The position numbers were made by a program, and so were the translations under genes. From the NCBI GenBank assembly GCA_947095535.1, contig OX352774.1, positions 265,147,843 to 265,211,842 of the forward strand: a DNA stretch of 64,000 bases. Reading direction: 5' to 3'. Positions within the stretch are counted from its first letter, which is position 1. Each line of letters opens with the position of its first letter. The notes under the pieces were generated by a model that saw only the letters and a list, made by a program, of their open reading frames with translations, ran no database searches and was not told the DNA's origin. Positions 1-12,150 of this stretch are shown in pieces. The DNA is from Poecilobothrus nobilitatus. Its lineage: Eukaryota; Arthropoda; Insecta; Diptera; Dolichopodidae.

Positions 1-1995
1 AAATACTATTTTCCTTTCAATGAAATTGAAACAGCAAAAAATCATTTTTTATTTCCATTTTCTCTTTTGTCCTTTTAGTTTTTTTTTTTCTGTTCTTTGT
101 AAATGTAAAGAAAAATATTTAAAAGTAACATTTGAAAGAATCAAAAGCTTAAAGTTAAAAAAAAAACAACAACAAATGTTTGTCTATTTCATGATCAAGA
201 TGTTTAAAATTAAGGAAATTCTTGGAAATAAATTCTTTAAACTGTACGCCAAAGAAAACAGACGACATGAAATTATGTTACAATTTTTTCTAGTAGTAAC
301 TCAAATTACTTCTGTTTTTGTATTTATAAAAAAATAATGGTATTTATTAAGCAAGGATTATATTTTACTTTTTAAATTAAGAGAAAGCAATTTTAAACAA
401 AATACAAATTCAGAACATTGTTAAGTCTTATGATAATTTCCAACAATTAAAAAATCTATTCTACCGAACTATATATATATATATAGACCGAAAAATTAGG
501 GAAAAGCTCTATATTTATTTGATAAATAGCAAAAGACAGAAAATTTCTTAATAAAATGAACCAAAATCTAAGATCATCATAAGATTATGTGAAATCAAAA
601 TTTCAAAACATTTTAGAAGGACCCTGCCTTTAAAAGAATCTTTATATAAGAAACTTGAAACTCTGATATGTGCAAGATCGTTAAAAATGAACATAAGTTA
701 CATGATAAAATTATATAAAAGGAATACATATTTTGTAATTTAAAAAATGTCTACCTTAAAAAATGTAACTTTTAGATAACAGTAAAAGTTAAACCAACTT
801 TTATCCATATACATTTTCACTATCATAGAATTTTTTTATTAGAAACACTTAACTTTTAAACTTTCACAGGAATTTTTGTTTAATCATTGATAGTACGTTA
901 AACTGAAAATTAATTCTTGAAATTTAAACTCCGCTCCGAATTTAGCTCTGAAAACTTTTTTATAACTATTGTGAAAAATTTTTGTTTCTATTACGATTTC
1001 ACCTGATTTATGTTTAAAAATGCCTAGAATTTAACTATTATTTTCATATTTTCATTTATACCAAAATCTAAGTGTAGTAACAATGAATAAACATACACTA
1101 AACATCAAAAAACAAACACATTTCTAGATTTTAATTTACTCTTAAGTATTTCCATTGATCTCCAGTTAATTCTGTTACGAGAGGAAGCTTTAAAACGTTT
1201 TAATTGAAATCTTATTTTTACCTATAGTTTTACACCAAATGACTATTTTAGCACAATGCACTTTTTTTATTAATTAAAAATTATTGTTATCCACTGTAAA
1301 TTATTCATCTGGAAAATTCAAATTATAAATCCAAAAAATTGAGTAAAAGTGTCCCTTGAGTTTAAAATTCCAACAATAAAAAAATTTAAGCATCCTTCGG
1401 GACATTATTATGAATAAAAAAAAAAACAAAGGTATAATTCCTAGATAAAAATAGCAACAAAAGTTACTTTAACTTTTTTTTCATTTCATTTCTTTTTCTG
1501 CCGATTTCTTTTAATGATTTTTTTTTGTTTTTTTTTTTTGCATTCCTTTTACATGAGATCTTGCTTTATATTATGATGATTCATTATATTATGATGAAAA
1601 GATGAAGTCTCTTAATTTTAATTATTCAAAACAATTTATAAAAGACCGGCCAAGATATGAAAAAAAAATAAACTAAACAAAGTTTACAGTGTTAATGATT
1701 AGACAAGCTGTACAGAACATAAAAATAAAGACAAAGGAAAAAAATTATTTCAATTTTTATTTAAATTTTTGTTTTTTTTTTTTTGTTTTGAGATGCATTG
1801 GAAACAAAATTAAATTATGATTTTCCTTATGAATGTCTTTAACGAAAAAATGTTTTAATTTATTATGTTTAGAATTTTTTTTTTCACATTTAATCTCAAA
1901 CAGAATCTGCAATACGTTAAAAGACAGTCCATCAATTTTTCTGTTTCTTTCTTTTAACTATACATTTAACAATAGAAAACGAAAGTTAAGCTTTT
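1..1995. other. AT-rich non-coding stretch, no gene seen
   Basis: Long A and T runs, a short (TA)n tract near 470-485 and isolated small frames (20-337 and 1833-2144 on the plus strand). The frames are rich in F, K, N and Y and show no recognisable domain. I see no splice-bounded exon, RNA gene or repeat family here. Confidence 0.6.
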
Positions 1996-2057
1996 TATAC
2001 CCGTACGATAGGATCGGGTATAATAACTGCTCCGGGTATAATTACTCCTCCGTTTTT
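1996..2057 (-). mobile_element. DINE-1-like element, terminal fragment (family A)
   Basis: TATACCCGTACGATAGGATC followed by GGGTATA matches the 3' terminal hairpin of the full-length elements at 2809-4376 and 9516-11059. It is followed by ATTACTCCTCCGTTT, the subterminal sequence of the family. A short piece (GGGTATAAT) is repeated inside it. The rest of the element is absent, so this is a solo end or the remains of a deleted copy. Confidence 0.8.
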
Positions 2058-2498
2058 ATCAAAAAAATATTCTATCTCTCTAAGGATTTTTGGTTAATTA
2101 TCCAAACCAATCAGTCGACTCAAAATATCGATTCAAGAAACTGATGCTAAGTGTCATATAATAACAGATTTAATGGGTGACCTATATGCAATTTAAAAAA
2201 GTGAAATTGTATGGGATATGATATTTTAAACATAAATTTTGTAAAGGATATTTAAAAAAAAAATTTTGTGTACTTATTTAATTTTATTTAGATTTGCAAC
2301 AGCTATAAAACGGCTAAATGTTTTAATTTCTGTAACATCTAGATATTCCTTAATTTTTTTTTGCGTTTTATTAATAAATATAATATAAATTTTTTAAATT
2401 AAAAAAAAATTAATTTTACTTTAATTAAAACCTTCCATAATGAATGTGTCAATCCATAACTGAATGTATTGTGACTATATGATTATATAGCAGGAGGG
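2058..2498. other. AT-rich non-coding stretch
   Basis: No gene or repeat recognised between the DINE-like end fragment and the poly(T) that marks the 3' end of the LINE remnant. Confidence 0.5.
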
Positions 2499-2745
2499 TT
2501 TTTTTTTTTTTTTATTGTAGGGCTAGGTTGGCATATTCAACTCTGTTTCTGGCTTTGTGTACTAGTTCGCCAATTGTTCTAATACCGGTCCAGTTTTTGA
2601 TGTTTCGTAACCAGGACAATTGTTTTCTGCCAACACCGCGTCTTCCTTCGATTCTACCTTGGACAATTATTTGCAGCATTTGGTACTTTGGATTCCTCAT
2701 TATATGACCGAAGTAGATTATTTCACGAAAGAAATTATTTTTTTA
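2499..2745 (-). mobile_element. 5'-truncated LINE: C-terminal tail of an endonuclease-reverse transcriptase
   Basis: The minus strand is open from about 2745 to a TAA at 2512-2514, then runs straight into a poly(A) tail (poly-T at 2499-2513 on the plus strand). The peptide contains YFGHIMRNPKY, then IVQGRIEGRRGVGR, then SWLRNIKNWTGI. This GH-x-R, QG-x-IEG-x-RG-x-GR, SWLRNI-x-WTG series is characteristic of the extreme C-terminus of many insect non-LTR retrotransposon polyproteins. All upstream endonuclease and polymerase domains are missing, as expected after 5' truncation during target-primed reverse transcription. The roughly 75 codons have no internal stop, so the insertion is not very old. 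The clade (RTE-like or another) cannot be fixed from the tail alone. The fragment has no function by itself. Confidence 0.88.
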
Positions 2746-2808
2746 TTATTACGAATTATATGTACGAAAGAATTAATTAAATAATAATATACTAAATTGT
2801 AAAAAAAA

Positions 2809-4376
2809 CGAGGAAGAATACAGTTGACTTTGTCAACTCTTAGATACCCGTACGAACCGTTAGTATGTTCACAGCCACTCTGCTTACAATATTATTTTTT
2901 TAATATTTTAGTATTTTAAAATAATTTGGGTGAATTTTATAATTTCTAGAACTATGGGTTGTACATATATTCAAACTATATGTTTATATGTACATTCTTC
3001 AAAAGATGATTCTAACCTTCCACATAACGTTTATCAATCCAAAACCTTTTCAAATATTCTATAGTACCATTTAATACTAAGCGGTAAATGTATATTAAAT
3101 TTACTAAGTACAAAATAGTAAATATAATTTTAAATATTATATAATATTATATTTAAATATTCCATTGACAGAATAATTTCTTATAAGTACAATAAAATAC
3201 ATACATGTAAATACGGCGCTATATAATATACATCTATACTCTTATCATTCATTCACTAGTGACATATACGATATGTAAATAAACATGATATTATATAAAT
3301 ATGTATGTATATCAATATCATATAAATAAAAATTCTTCAAGCAACCGTTATGTTGTTTATTTAATTACATTTTTTTGTACTACGCATTATATCCTCAACA
3401 ATTTCAAATTATCGAGTAAAACAAAATGAAAAAAATTCGTTAAAGAAATTTGTTAGAAAATTTGAAAAAATCAAGTAACACTTTCGTCAATTATAAAGTA
3501 ACCCTATATTATTAAAAAAAGTTGTTAACAGAAATAAGAGTATAATGTTGAAGCTTTAATTTTTGTGTATTACTTCAAAAAAATTTTAACAGGTGTTCAA
3601 GTTACAGGTGTTTAAAAATAGGAAATTTTCAGTTTTTGACCCCTTACAAACGGGGGGTGATACAAAAAAAATTTCTGAAATGACTCATACTAATTTTCAA
3701 AGATCTAACTTCTGTCAAAATTTCAAGTTTCCAACTTTAACCGTTTAGAAGATGGAAGGGTTAAAGAATTTTGCAAAATTTGAGTTTTGCATAACGGTAA
3801 ATTAAGACACCGTATGCCAAAATTATATATTTATTGTATATACACTTTTAAAGCTAATGAAAGTAGTAATCGTTTGGCGTTTTCAAAATGAAGATACACC
3901 TTATACAACTTGTGCTATAACAATTTAAATATAGAGCTTTTTTGAACCTTTGGGGAGCTGTAGCTCCGTAACGGGTGGGGCTACAAAAAAAAGTTATTAA
4001 AAATAAAATTAATATTTTTGTGAGATCTATCAGTAGTTAAAATTTCATAGCTCTATTGCAAAAAAAATGTGGGGATCTAAAAGTTAGGTGTTGGAGAGCT
4101 ACCCTAAGTTTTGGTCCAAACTCAACCAAAAAAAATAGGGAACCTACAAATTACTCCCAAAATATTTTGTGTAAATTTCAAGATTCTAGCTTTCTTAGTT
4201 TTTGAGTTAGCGTGCTGACGGACGGACGGACGGACGGACGGACATGGCTCAAAAGTCTTAGAATTTTTTTCTGATCCGATCCATACCTTTGAAGGTATAT
4301 CTAGCTCGCTTATTTCGAGGTGTTACAAACGGAGGAGTAATTTTATTATACCCGATCCTATCGTACGGGTATAAAA
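2809..4376 (+). mobile_element. DINE-1-like (Helentron-derived) element A1, full length
   Basis: The element begins CGAGGAAGAATACAGTTGAC, in which AGTTGAC-TTT-GTCAACT forms a 5' hairpin, followed by TACCCGTACGA. It ends with TATACCC...CGTACGGGTATA, a 3' hairpin that contains the inverted TACCCGTACGA. Near the 3' end is a (GACG)n tract around 4215-4242, followed by ATGGCTC and a 'gtatatctagctcgc' block. This combination (subterminal inverted repeats, internal GTCC/GGAC microsatellite, no coding capacity) resembles DINE-1/INE-1 elements of Drosophila, though at about 1.57 kb it is longer than typical. The elements at 8250, 9516 and 27608 are relatives. It encodes nothing visible and would depend on a Helentron transposase in trans. 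Confidence 0.82.
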
Positions 4377-6699
4377 ATGTTTATTTTAAATAGGGAAAAC
4401 AGAAAATAAAAGAATCTTGTCTTATGAAGAATCCTGATAATTAAAGTAACTTATGATTCTGTTTTTATTAGTTTTTATTTTAAATTTTGTACTTTTGCAT
4501 TGTTTTTAAATAAATTTAAAAAAAGAAAATCTTTATAAATTTTTCTGTGTAATAAACTTGGCAACACCGTTTTAAGGCACTACATAACATAATTAAATTA
4601 ATTTCGTCTTTTGTTTTCTTTCTTTTTTTTTGTACATTTGTAATTTCTTCTTTATGATGGTAATGAAGAATAAAATTTGATTTGTTCTAGAATATAACAA
4701 CATAATAAAAACTTAAAAGTAATTTTTGCTTAAAACAAAAATTAAAATTTTATTATTTTCATTTAAATTCGTAATAATTAATTTTAGAAAATAAATAAAT
4801 GGCTAAGATTCAAAGAAAATGGAAATTATAGATGAATGACCATTCAAAAATTTGAATTTTTTTTTTTAATTCATATTAAAAACTTTTTAAAATATTTTTA
4901 ATACTTTTCGAATAGATTCCACCGTTTTTATAAGGTTTTTTATAAACTTTTAAAATTTTACTGAGATAATATGGAAAATATTTATAGATAATAAAATTTA
5001 AAAATATCTAAAAGGATGTATTTTTTATAATTCATGAATATTTTAAAAATGTTAAATGTAAATCTAATTTAATATATGGGCTATATAGTAAAGTTAGAAG
5101 AGTCAGTAAATAGAAGGATTCTTAAAAAAAGTAGGAAACTCATTAAATTTGCTTGCGTTTTAAGACACAAAGAGAAATTTTCATCTAACTGAAAATGTTT
5201 ATAGAGAAGGTAGAAGAATAATAGAAAATTTATTCCAATTTACTATATCAACTAATGTCAATTACAACAGGAATCTTCACAACTACATTAACTATGATAC
5301 AACTTACAACTTCATTAAATATGATAAATTGTGAACTATGATAAAAATGAACAATTACAAGTCTAATCTGACAATTAAACAATGTTTTCATGGCTTCATT
5401 CAAACACTGATAAGTTTTTATATTTAGCCTTTTTAAAATTTTACGAAATTATCTGGTTTTATAATAATTGATTAGAGACAATAATTTTTGAATCTTCAAA
5501 ATACATATATAAATGCATATATTTAAAAAGTTCTTTTATTCACCCAACTAAATGTTTGCGACATTTCGACCTAAAGAAACAAAAAAACTTTAAACTTAAA
5601 ACTAAATAAAAAACTTAAAAGAAATAATGAACATTTTTAAAAGAAAATGAAAAACAAATTTATTAAAAACGATCCCTCGTGATATCATCAATGTTAAAAA
5701 GTAGAAAATTGTTTAAATATTTGTTTTAAAGTTGTTTTAATTTTTTTTTTCCTTTTTAATATACCTGAAAGTATCTTAGAATTACTATATCCTTCTCTTA
5801 AAAACAAAAAGGGTGAAAAAAACAATACAAACAAAATCCGAGAATATTAATAACAATGAAAACATAAAAAAATAACAATAATAAAAGATATTCGCTATAT
5901 AACCAATATATCAAAAGTTAATCTAAATTTATATTTCCCAATAAATTTTTAAATGGCATTTTTAAGCCTCTGGAAAATTTCATTTGATTTTTTTATAATA
6001 AAATATGTATACATATATTTATATTAACATATACAGTAGTAATGAAAAAATCTATAGGCAGTTTGCAATAAAATTCTATAATTATAGGAAACTACATTTC
6101 ATACATTTGAAACTCTTCTTATTGATTTACTCGAAGCCAAATTTTAATGTTATTTAACTACTTTGATGCGATACTTTTAAAATTTTCATATTTTCTTACA
6201 TTTTTATTCATGTATCGGGAAATAGTTCGAAGAGTGTAAAAATTTACCGTTACCGGATTATACTGTAAAGGATACAAAATATATTAGAAAAAAATTGTAT
6301 ATTTTCGGTCAAGATTAAATTCTAAATCAATTTTGGTATTTGCGTCCGTACGTTCGCAACGATAACACATACTTTCCAGTAATAACATTAAATTTACCCT
6401 GATTTATTAATTTTTCTTTCTGGTTATTATTTGTCTCCCTTCGCAGTTTCAATGTTAAGCGTCATAACCTTCTCTAATGATAAATATTTTACCGAGTTTC
6501 AAAAACATATCCATAAATATTTGTGTGGTAGATAGTACAAAGTACTAACATTAATTTTTTGTTTGTATTGGGTTATAGATTTTATATCCTTTTATTTTTT
6601 TAACTTGATTGTCAAGTGGGTTTCAAGTGTCACACTGTATTTTCAGTATTTAAGAATAACTGCAATTCATGTTTTTTATTAAGAAGTTATTATTTTCAA
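4377..6699. other. AT-rich non-coding stretch
   Basis: About 2.3 kb of low-complexity sequence. I saw no open frame of note, no recognisable repeat boundary and no RNA gene. Confidence 0.5.
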
Positions 6700-6884
6700 T
6701 TTCTTGTTGGGACCTCAGTAGCCTAGTGGGTTCTAGTGGTAGTGTTGGTTCCAATCCCACACACGTCGTAAGAGTTATTTTCCCTTACGACATGTACAGC
6801 CACGCCTGAACAGGAAAGGCTGTGTAATTCCTGCTCACATTTATGTGGCAGAGAAATACATTAAAAAAAAAAAATTCCTTGTCG
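6700..6884 (+). mobile_element. tRNA-derived SINE ('SINE-B', poly(A)-tailed) with target-site duplication
   Basis: The head GGGACCTCAGTAGCC contains an A-box-like TAGCCTAGTGGG, followed by a B-box-like GGTTCCAATCC, the two internal RNA polymerase III promoter elements of tRNA genes. The body carries a hairpin (TACAGCC...GGCTGTGTA near 6793-6827) and ends in poly(A) at about 6863-6874. The flanks TTTCTTGTTG (6700-6709) and TTCCTTGTCG (6875-6884) agree at 8 of 10 positions and look like a slightly diverged target-site duplication. The element proper is therefore about 6710-6874. A related body lies at 39294-39470. Confidence 0.85.
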
Positions 6885-8132
6885 TACATTTTTAAATGTC
6901 CCACGTGTTGTTCGTATATATATATCTTTCTTCAGTATTATTAAATTTTGAGTCGATTTTATTTATCTTGTTAAGCATATTTCGCATCAATTGCATGATG
7001 CCATTGTCAAGTTGTTTTGATTTACTCTTATTTTTTATATTTTTCTTCTTCCTACCTTTTAATAAAATAAAAGGAAGTTCTTTCTTTAAAACTTTTTTCT
7101 TCTTATTATTTCTTCTTTTTCCTTCTCTTTAATATAATAAAGCTTTGAAATTGAAATATTTTATATTATTATAGAATTAACCAGTCAAACATTTTACATT
7201 AAATAACTCCGTAGATACTTGTTTTTACTTCATCAAATAACGCCAGTGCATTTATTAATATGAATTCAACTATGTGAAATTTTCTTTTTAAAAATTCTAA
7301 AGTTAAACTAAATTCCCATCAATATTATTATCATCATAATCAACATCATTATTAAAATCATCATCTATTGGTGTATAAAACAATCAACATTTTTTTTTTA
7401 TTTTTATTTCTTCCGCCCTCTATGATTGTAAACGTAGAAAAACTCTTTGAAAAATTTATCGCTTGAAAAAATTATTTGGTTAAGAATTTTTTTAATTTCT
7501 ATTCTTCTTCTTTTTTTTTACTATGAAATGGGCTGCTTTTGGTTTACCTTGATTCCTAACTTTTTCTATATTTTTATTTTTCTTCCCTTTGTTTTGTTTA
7601 TTTTTCTGGTGAAGGTAAACATATTTCTAATAAATTTAGCCAAAATAGCATAAAACTGCCAAAGAATAAAAAAAAAATATAAAACAAATAGGAAATAAAT
7701 AAAAAAAATTTGAAAATAAATAGAAAATTGATAAAAATAACTTTTATTAATGGTTTTAAAAAGAGATGGGTTCCAGTAAATGTATAAAGGTTATCAATGT
7801 TGGTTTTTTTTTTCATCTCTCAAGAACCCATTATTATTCGCTGTTTATTTCAATTTTCTTCATACCAATTTAAAAGTAAAATAGTGAATTTGACAGAGGC
7901 TTTAAGACAAACTATAGAAGAGATTGGTGAAAAATTGAACTAGAGAAAAAAAGCAATCTATAGAAGAACTCGATTGAAGTTAACAGATTTCAAATTTCAA
8001 AGCTAACACAAATTCAAACTGTTCAAATTAACTAAAAGTGCTACCATACTTACTTGAATTAAAATCTATAAAGAGAAATATATAGAAATAAAAAAAGGAT
8101 ATGATCGTTCCTTTGCTCTAAAGTATTTTTTA
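6885..8132. other. AT-rich non-coding stretch
   Basis: It contains poly-pyrimidine runs that give F/L-rich frames at 6896-7132 and 7447-7653 on the plus strand and 7598-7816 on the minus strand. These look like membrane proteins only because T runs read as Phe and Leu. No domain or gene structure seen. Confidence 0.5.
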
Positions 8133-8249
8133 TTTTTAATTGAAAACAAGATTGGGATTTATGTAAAAGCGAAAAAAAAATTTAAATGTAAATTGAAATT
8201 TGGAAAAAATTTTTTTCCATATTAGACAATAGAAAATAAAAGAAAATTA
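8133..8249 (+). repeat. 117-bp direct repeat, left copy
   Basis: Runs from TTTTTAATTGAAAACAAGAT to AATAAAAGAAAATTA and ends exactly where element A2 begins. The same 117 bases, with about three substitutions by eye, recur at 11060-11176 immediately after the outer end of A3. The two copies therefore bracket the whole A2-spacer-A3 block in direct orientation. Confidence 0.9.
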
Positions 8250-9354
8250 CGAGGAAGAATACAGTTGTCTTTGTCAACTCTTAGATACCCGTACGAACCG
8301 TTAGTATGTTCACAGCCACTCTGCTTACAATATTATTTTTTTAATTTTTTAGTATTTTAAAATAATTTGGGTGAATTTTATAATTTCTAGAACTATGGGT
8401 TGTACATATATTCAAACTATATGTTTATATGTACTTTCTTCAAAAGCAGATTCTAACCTTCCACATAACGATTATCAATCCAAAACTTTTTCAAATATTC
8501 TATAGTACCATTTAATGCTAAGCGGTAAATGTATATTAAATTTACTTAGTACAAAATAGTAAATATAATTTTTTTAAATATTATATTATATTATATTTAA
8601 ATATTCCATTGACAGAATAATTTCTTATAAGTACAATAAAATACATACATGTAAATACGGCGCTATATAATATACATCTATACTCTTATCATTCATTCAC
8701 TAGTGACATATACGATATGTAAATAAACATGATATTATATAAGTATGTATATATATCAATATCATATAAATAAAAATTCTTCAAGCAACCGTTATGTTGT
8801 TTATTTAATTACATTTTTTTGTACTACGCATTATATCCTCAACAATTTCAAATTATCGAGTAAAACAAAATGGAAAAAATTCGTTAAAGAAATTTGTTAG
8901 AAAATTTGAAAAAATCAAGTAACACTTTCGTCAATTATAAAGTAACCCTATATTATTAAAAAAAGTTGTTAACAGAAATAAGAGTATAATGTTGAAGCTT
9001 TAATTTTTGTGTATTACTTCAAAAAAATTTTAACAGGTGTTCAAGTTACAGGTGTTTAAAAATAGGAAATTTTCAGTTTTTGACTAAGTTTTGGTCCAAA
9101 CTCAACCAAAAAGAATAGGGAACCTACAAATTACTCCTAGAATATTTTGTGTAAATTTCAAGATTCTAGCTTTCTTAGTTTTTGAGTTAGCGTGCTGACG
9201 GACGGACGGACGGACGGACATGGCTCAAAAGTCTTAGAATTTTTTTTTTATCCGATCCATACCTTTGAAGGTATATCTAGCTCGCTTCTTTCAAGTTGTT
9301 ACAAACGGAGGAGTAATTTTATTATACCCAAACCTATCGTACGGGTATAAAAAT
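8250..9354 (+). mobile_element. DINE-1-like element A2, internally deleted
   Basis: Nearly identical to A1 from its CGAGGAAGAATACAG start up to ...CAGTTTTTGAC at 9084, where it jumps to TAAGTTTTGGTCC. Relative to A1 this removes about 464 bases (A1 positions 3641-4104). The remainder follows A1 to the terminal hairpin ACGGGTATA at about 9350, with a shorter (GACG)n tract. The high similarity to A1 suggests recent spread. It has no coding capacity. Confidence 0.85.
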
Positions 9355-9470
9355 TCCAAGAAAAATAATCCCAAATTTCAAAATTCCAAATTACAAAATC
9401 CCAAAATACCAAAATCCCAAATTTTAAAATCCCAAATTGCAAAATCCCAATTTCTAGTTAGTTATAAAAT
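9355..9470. repeat. Degenerate short tandem repeat between two inverted elements
   Basis: Repeated variants of AAATCCCAAATT at roughly 12-18 base spacing fill the gap between A2 and A3. Individual units are imperfect. The small plus-strand frame 9265-9531 reads through this array and is not a gene. Confidence 0.7.
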
Positions 9471-9515
9471 CAAGGTTATATCTTTCAATTTCGAAATAGG
9501 AATCTTGCTTGTTTT

Positions 9516-11059
9516 TATACCCGTACGATAGGATCGGGTATAATAAAATTACTCCTCCGTTTGTAACACCTCAAAATAAGCGAACTAGATATACCTTTAA
9601 AGGTATGGATCGGATCCGAAAAAAATTCTAAGACTTTTGAGTCCGTCCATGTCCGTCCGTCCGTCAGCAAGCTAACTCAAAAACTAAGAAAGCTAGAATC
9701 TTGAAATTTACACAAAATATTCTGGGAGTAATTTGAGGTTCCCTATTTTTTTTGGTTGAGTTTGGACCAAAACTTAGGGTAGCTCTCCAACACCTAACTT
9801 TTAGATCCCTACATTTTTTTTGAAATAGAGCTATGAAATTTTAACTGCTGATAGATCTCACAAAAATATTAATTTTATTTTTAATAACTTTATTTTGTAG
9901 CCCCACCTGTTACGGAGCTACAGCTCCCCAAAGGTTCAAAAAAGCTCTATATTTAAATTGTTATAGCACAAGTTGTATAAAGTAAATCTTCATTTTGAAA
10001 ACGCCAAATGCTTACTACTTTTATTAGCTTTAAAAGTATATATACAATAAATATATATTTGTGGCATACGGTTTTTTAATTTACCGTTATGCGAAACTCA
10101 AATTTTGCAAAATCCTTTAACCCTTCTATCTTCTAAACGGTTTAATTTTGGAAACTTGAAATTTTGACAGAAGTTTGATCTTTGGAAATAAGTATGAGTC
10201 ATTTCAGATCACCCCCCGTTTAGGAGCTGTAAGGGGTCAAAAAATTTCCTATTTTTAAACACCTGTAACTTGAACACCTGTTAAAATTTTTTTGAAGTAA
10301 TACACAAAAATTAAAGCTTCAACATTATACTCTTATTTCTGTTAACAACTTTTTTTAATAATATAGGGTTACTTTATAATTGACGAAAGTGTTACTTGAT
10401 TTTTTCAAATTTTCTAACAAATTTCTTTAACGAATTTTTTCCATTTTGTTTTACTCGATAATTTGAAATTGTTGAGGATATAATGCGTAGTTCAAAAAAA
10501 ATGTAAATAAGTAAACAACATAACGGTTGCTTGAAGAATTTTTATTTATATGATATTGATATACATACTTTTATATTATCACGTTTATTTACATATCGTA
10601 TATGCCACTAGTGAGTGAATGATAAGAGTATATATGTATATTATATAGTGCCGTATTTACATACATATATGTATTTTATTGTACTTATAAGAAATTATTC
10701 TGTCAATGGAATATTTAAATATAATATAATATAATATTTAAAATTATATTTACTGTTTTGTACTTAGTAAATTTAATATACATTAAGTATTAAATGGTAC
10801 TATAGAATATTTGAAAAAGTTTTGGATTGATAATCGTTATGTGGAAGGTTAGAATTTGCTTTTGAAGAATGTACATATAAACATATAGTTTGAATTAATG
10901 TACAACCCATAGTTCTAGAAATTATAAAATTCACCCAAATTATTTTAAAATACTAAAATATTAAAAAAATAATATTGTAAGCAGAGTAAAAGGCTGTGAA
11001 CATACTAACGGTTCGTACGGGTATCTAAGAGTTGACAAAGTCAACTGAATTCTTCTTTG
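9516..11059 (-). mobile_element. DINE-1-like element A3, full length, inverted relative to A2
   Basis: Read on the plus strand it starts with the 3' terminal hairpin TATACCCGTACGATAGGATC...GGGTATA. The (GTCC)n tract follows near 9640-9665, then the rest of family A in reverse. It ends at GTTGACAAAGTCAACTG...TTCTTC, the 5' hairpin end. About 1.54 kb long, so essentially full length, and it retains the region deleted from A2. With A2 it forms a large inverted repeat around a spacer of about 160 bases. Confidence 0.85.
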
Positions 11060-11176
11060 TTTTTAATTGAAAACAAGATTGGGATTTATGTAAAAACGAA
11101 AAAAAAATTTAAATGAAAATTGAAATTTGGAAAAAATTTTTTTACATATTAGACAATAGAAAATAAAAGAAAATTA
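11060..11176 (+). repeat. 117-bp direct repeat, right copy
   Basis: Matches 8133-8249 in the same orientation. It starts directly at the outer end of A3 and stops where unrelated AT-rich sequence resumes. See the left copy for the comparison. Confidence 0.9.
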
Positions 11177-12150
11177 AAATAATTTAATAAAATTAGACAC
11201 GTTTTCTTTATATTATATAAAAACATTGTAAAGATACAAAAAGTATAAGTAAATAAAAAGAACATTATTCTAATTTTATATCAATTAATTTTTAATATTC
11301 TTGATGAGAAATCGAATCTCTTATGCAATACAAAAATAATTTTCAATTACACAACGAAAGTATATTAAATTCCGCTTAAATAAAAATCTAGGACACTATT
11401 CCTTGAAACTTTTTAGATAAAAATATAAAAGCCAAAAACTTCTGAAAGAAAAAGGGCAAAATATTAGTACAAGTAGATACTTAATTTGATATTTTTATAT
11501 GTTGTTCATTCTATTTGAAAATTTCTACTAAATAAACTACCATATTTTATTCTAATTCATTTTTTCTTAAACATTTTACAATATCCTGAGTTATTTTTGG
11601 TAATCTTTTTGAGTAAATAAATGAATTTCGGAAGAAAATGTTTCTTTTTTTTTCGCACCATTTTCCTTTATTAAATTTTTCTTTTCAAATTTTTCGTCGA
11701 AAATTTTTATTTTTAAACAGTTTCCATTTGTTAATCTTCCAATAAAAAATTATGTATAGTATAAAATTAACTTGAATTTACATTTACACTAGTACTGAAG
11801 AGTAACTTTTTCGAATATTTTGTATTTTCTTTCACTTTATAAATTAATTTCTATATACAGTATAACACTATTATTCTACAACAGTATTGAGTTTCTGAAA
11901 ACTCAATTTCAAAAGGACAATATACATTGTATATATATGTATTGTATATATAATCTGTAAAAAAAATACAATGGATAAAGAAAACAAATATGGGTCTTTT
12001 TAATTTTAATTCACTGTATATCTAAAAACAAGCATTATATTAATATAGAGAATATGTTGGGTTCACAATTTCTATTCATTATTTTGTATGTAAATCAAAA
12101 ATTATGCAGCCGTTCCTTGATATGCAGCAAAATGAAAAACAAACCAAACT
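11177..12150. other. AT-rich non-coding stretch
   Basis: No gene or repeat recognised. A short TATATGTATTGTATATA-like stretch lies near 11930-11950. Confidence 0.5.

Noticed and set aside
4215..4242. GACG/GTCC runs as independent microsatellites (also 9198, 9643, 23147, 40490, 45497)
   Set aside because: They sit at the same place in each DINE-like element and belong to the element structure.
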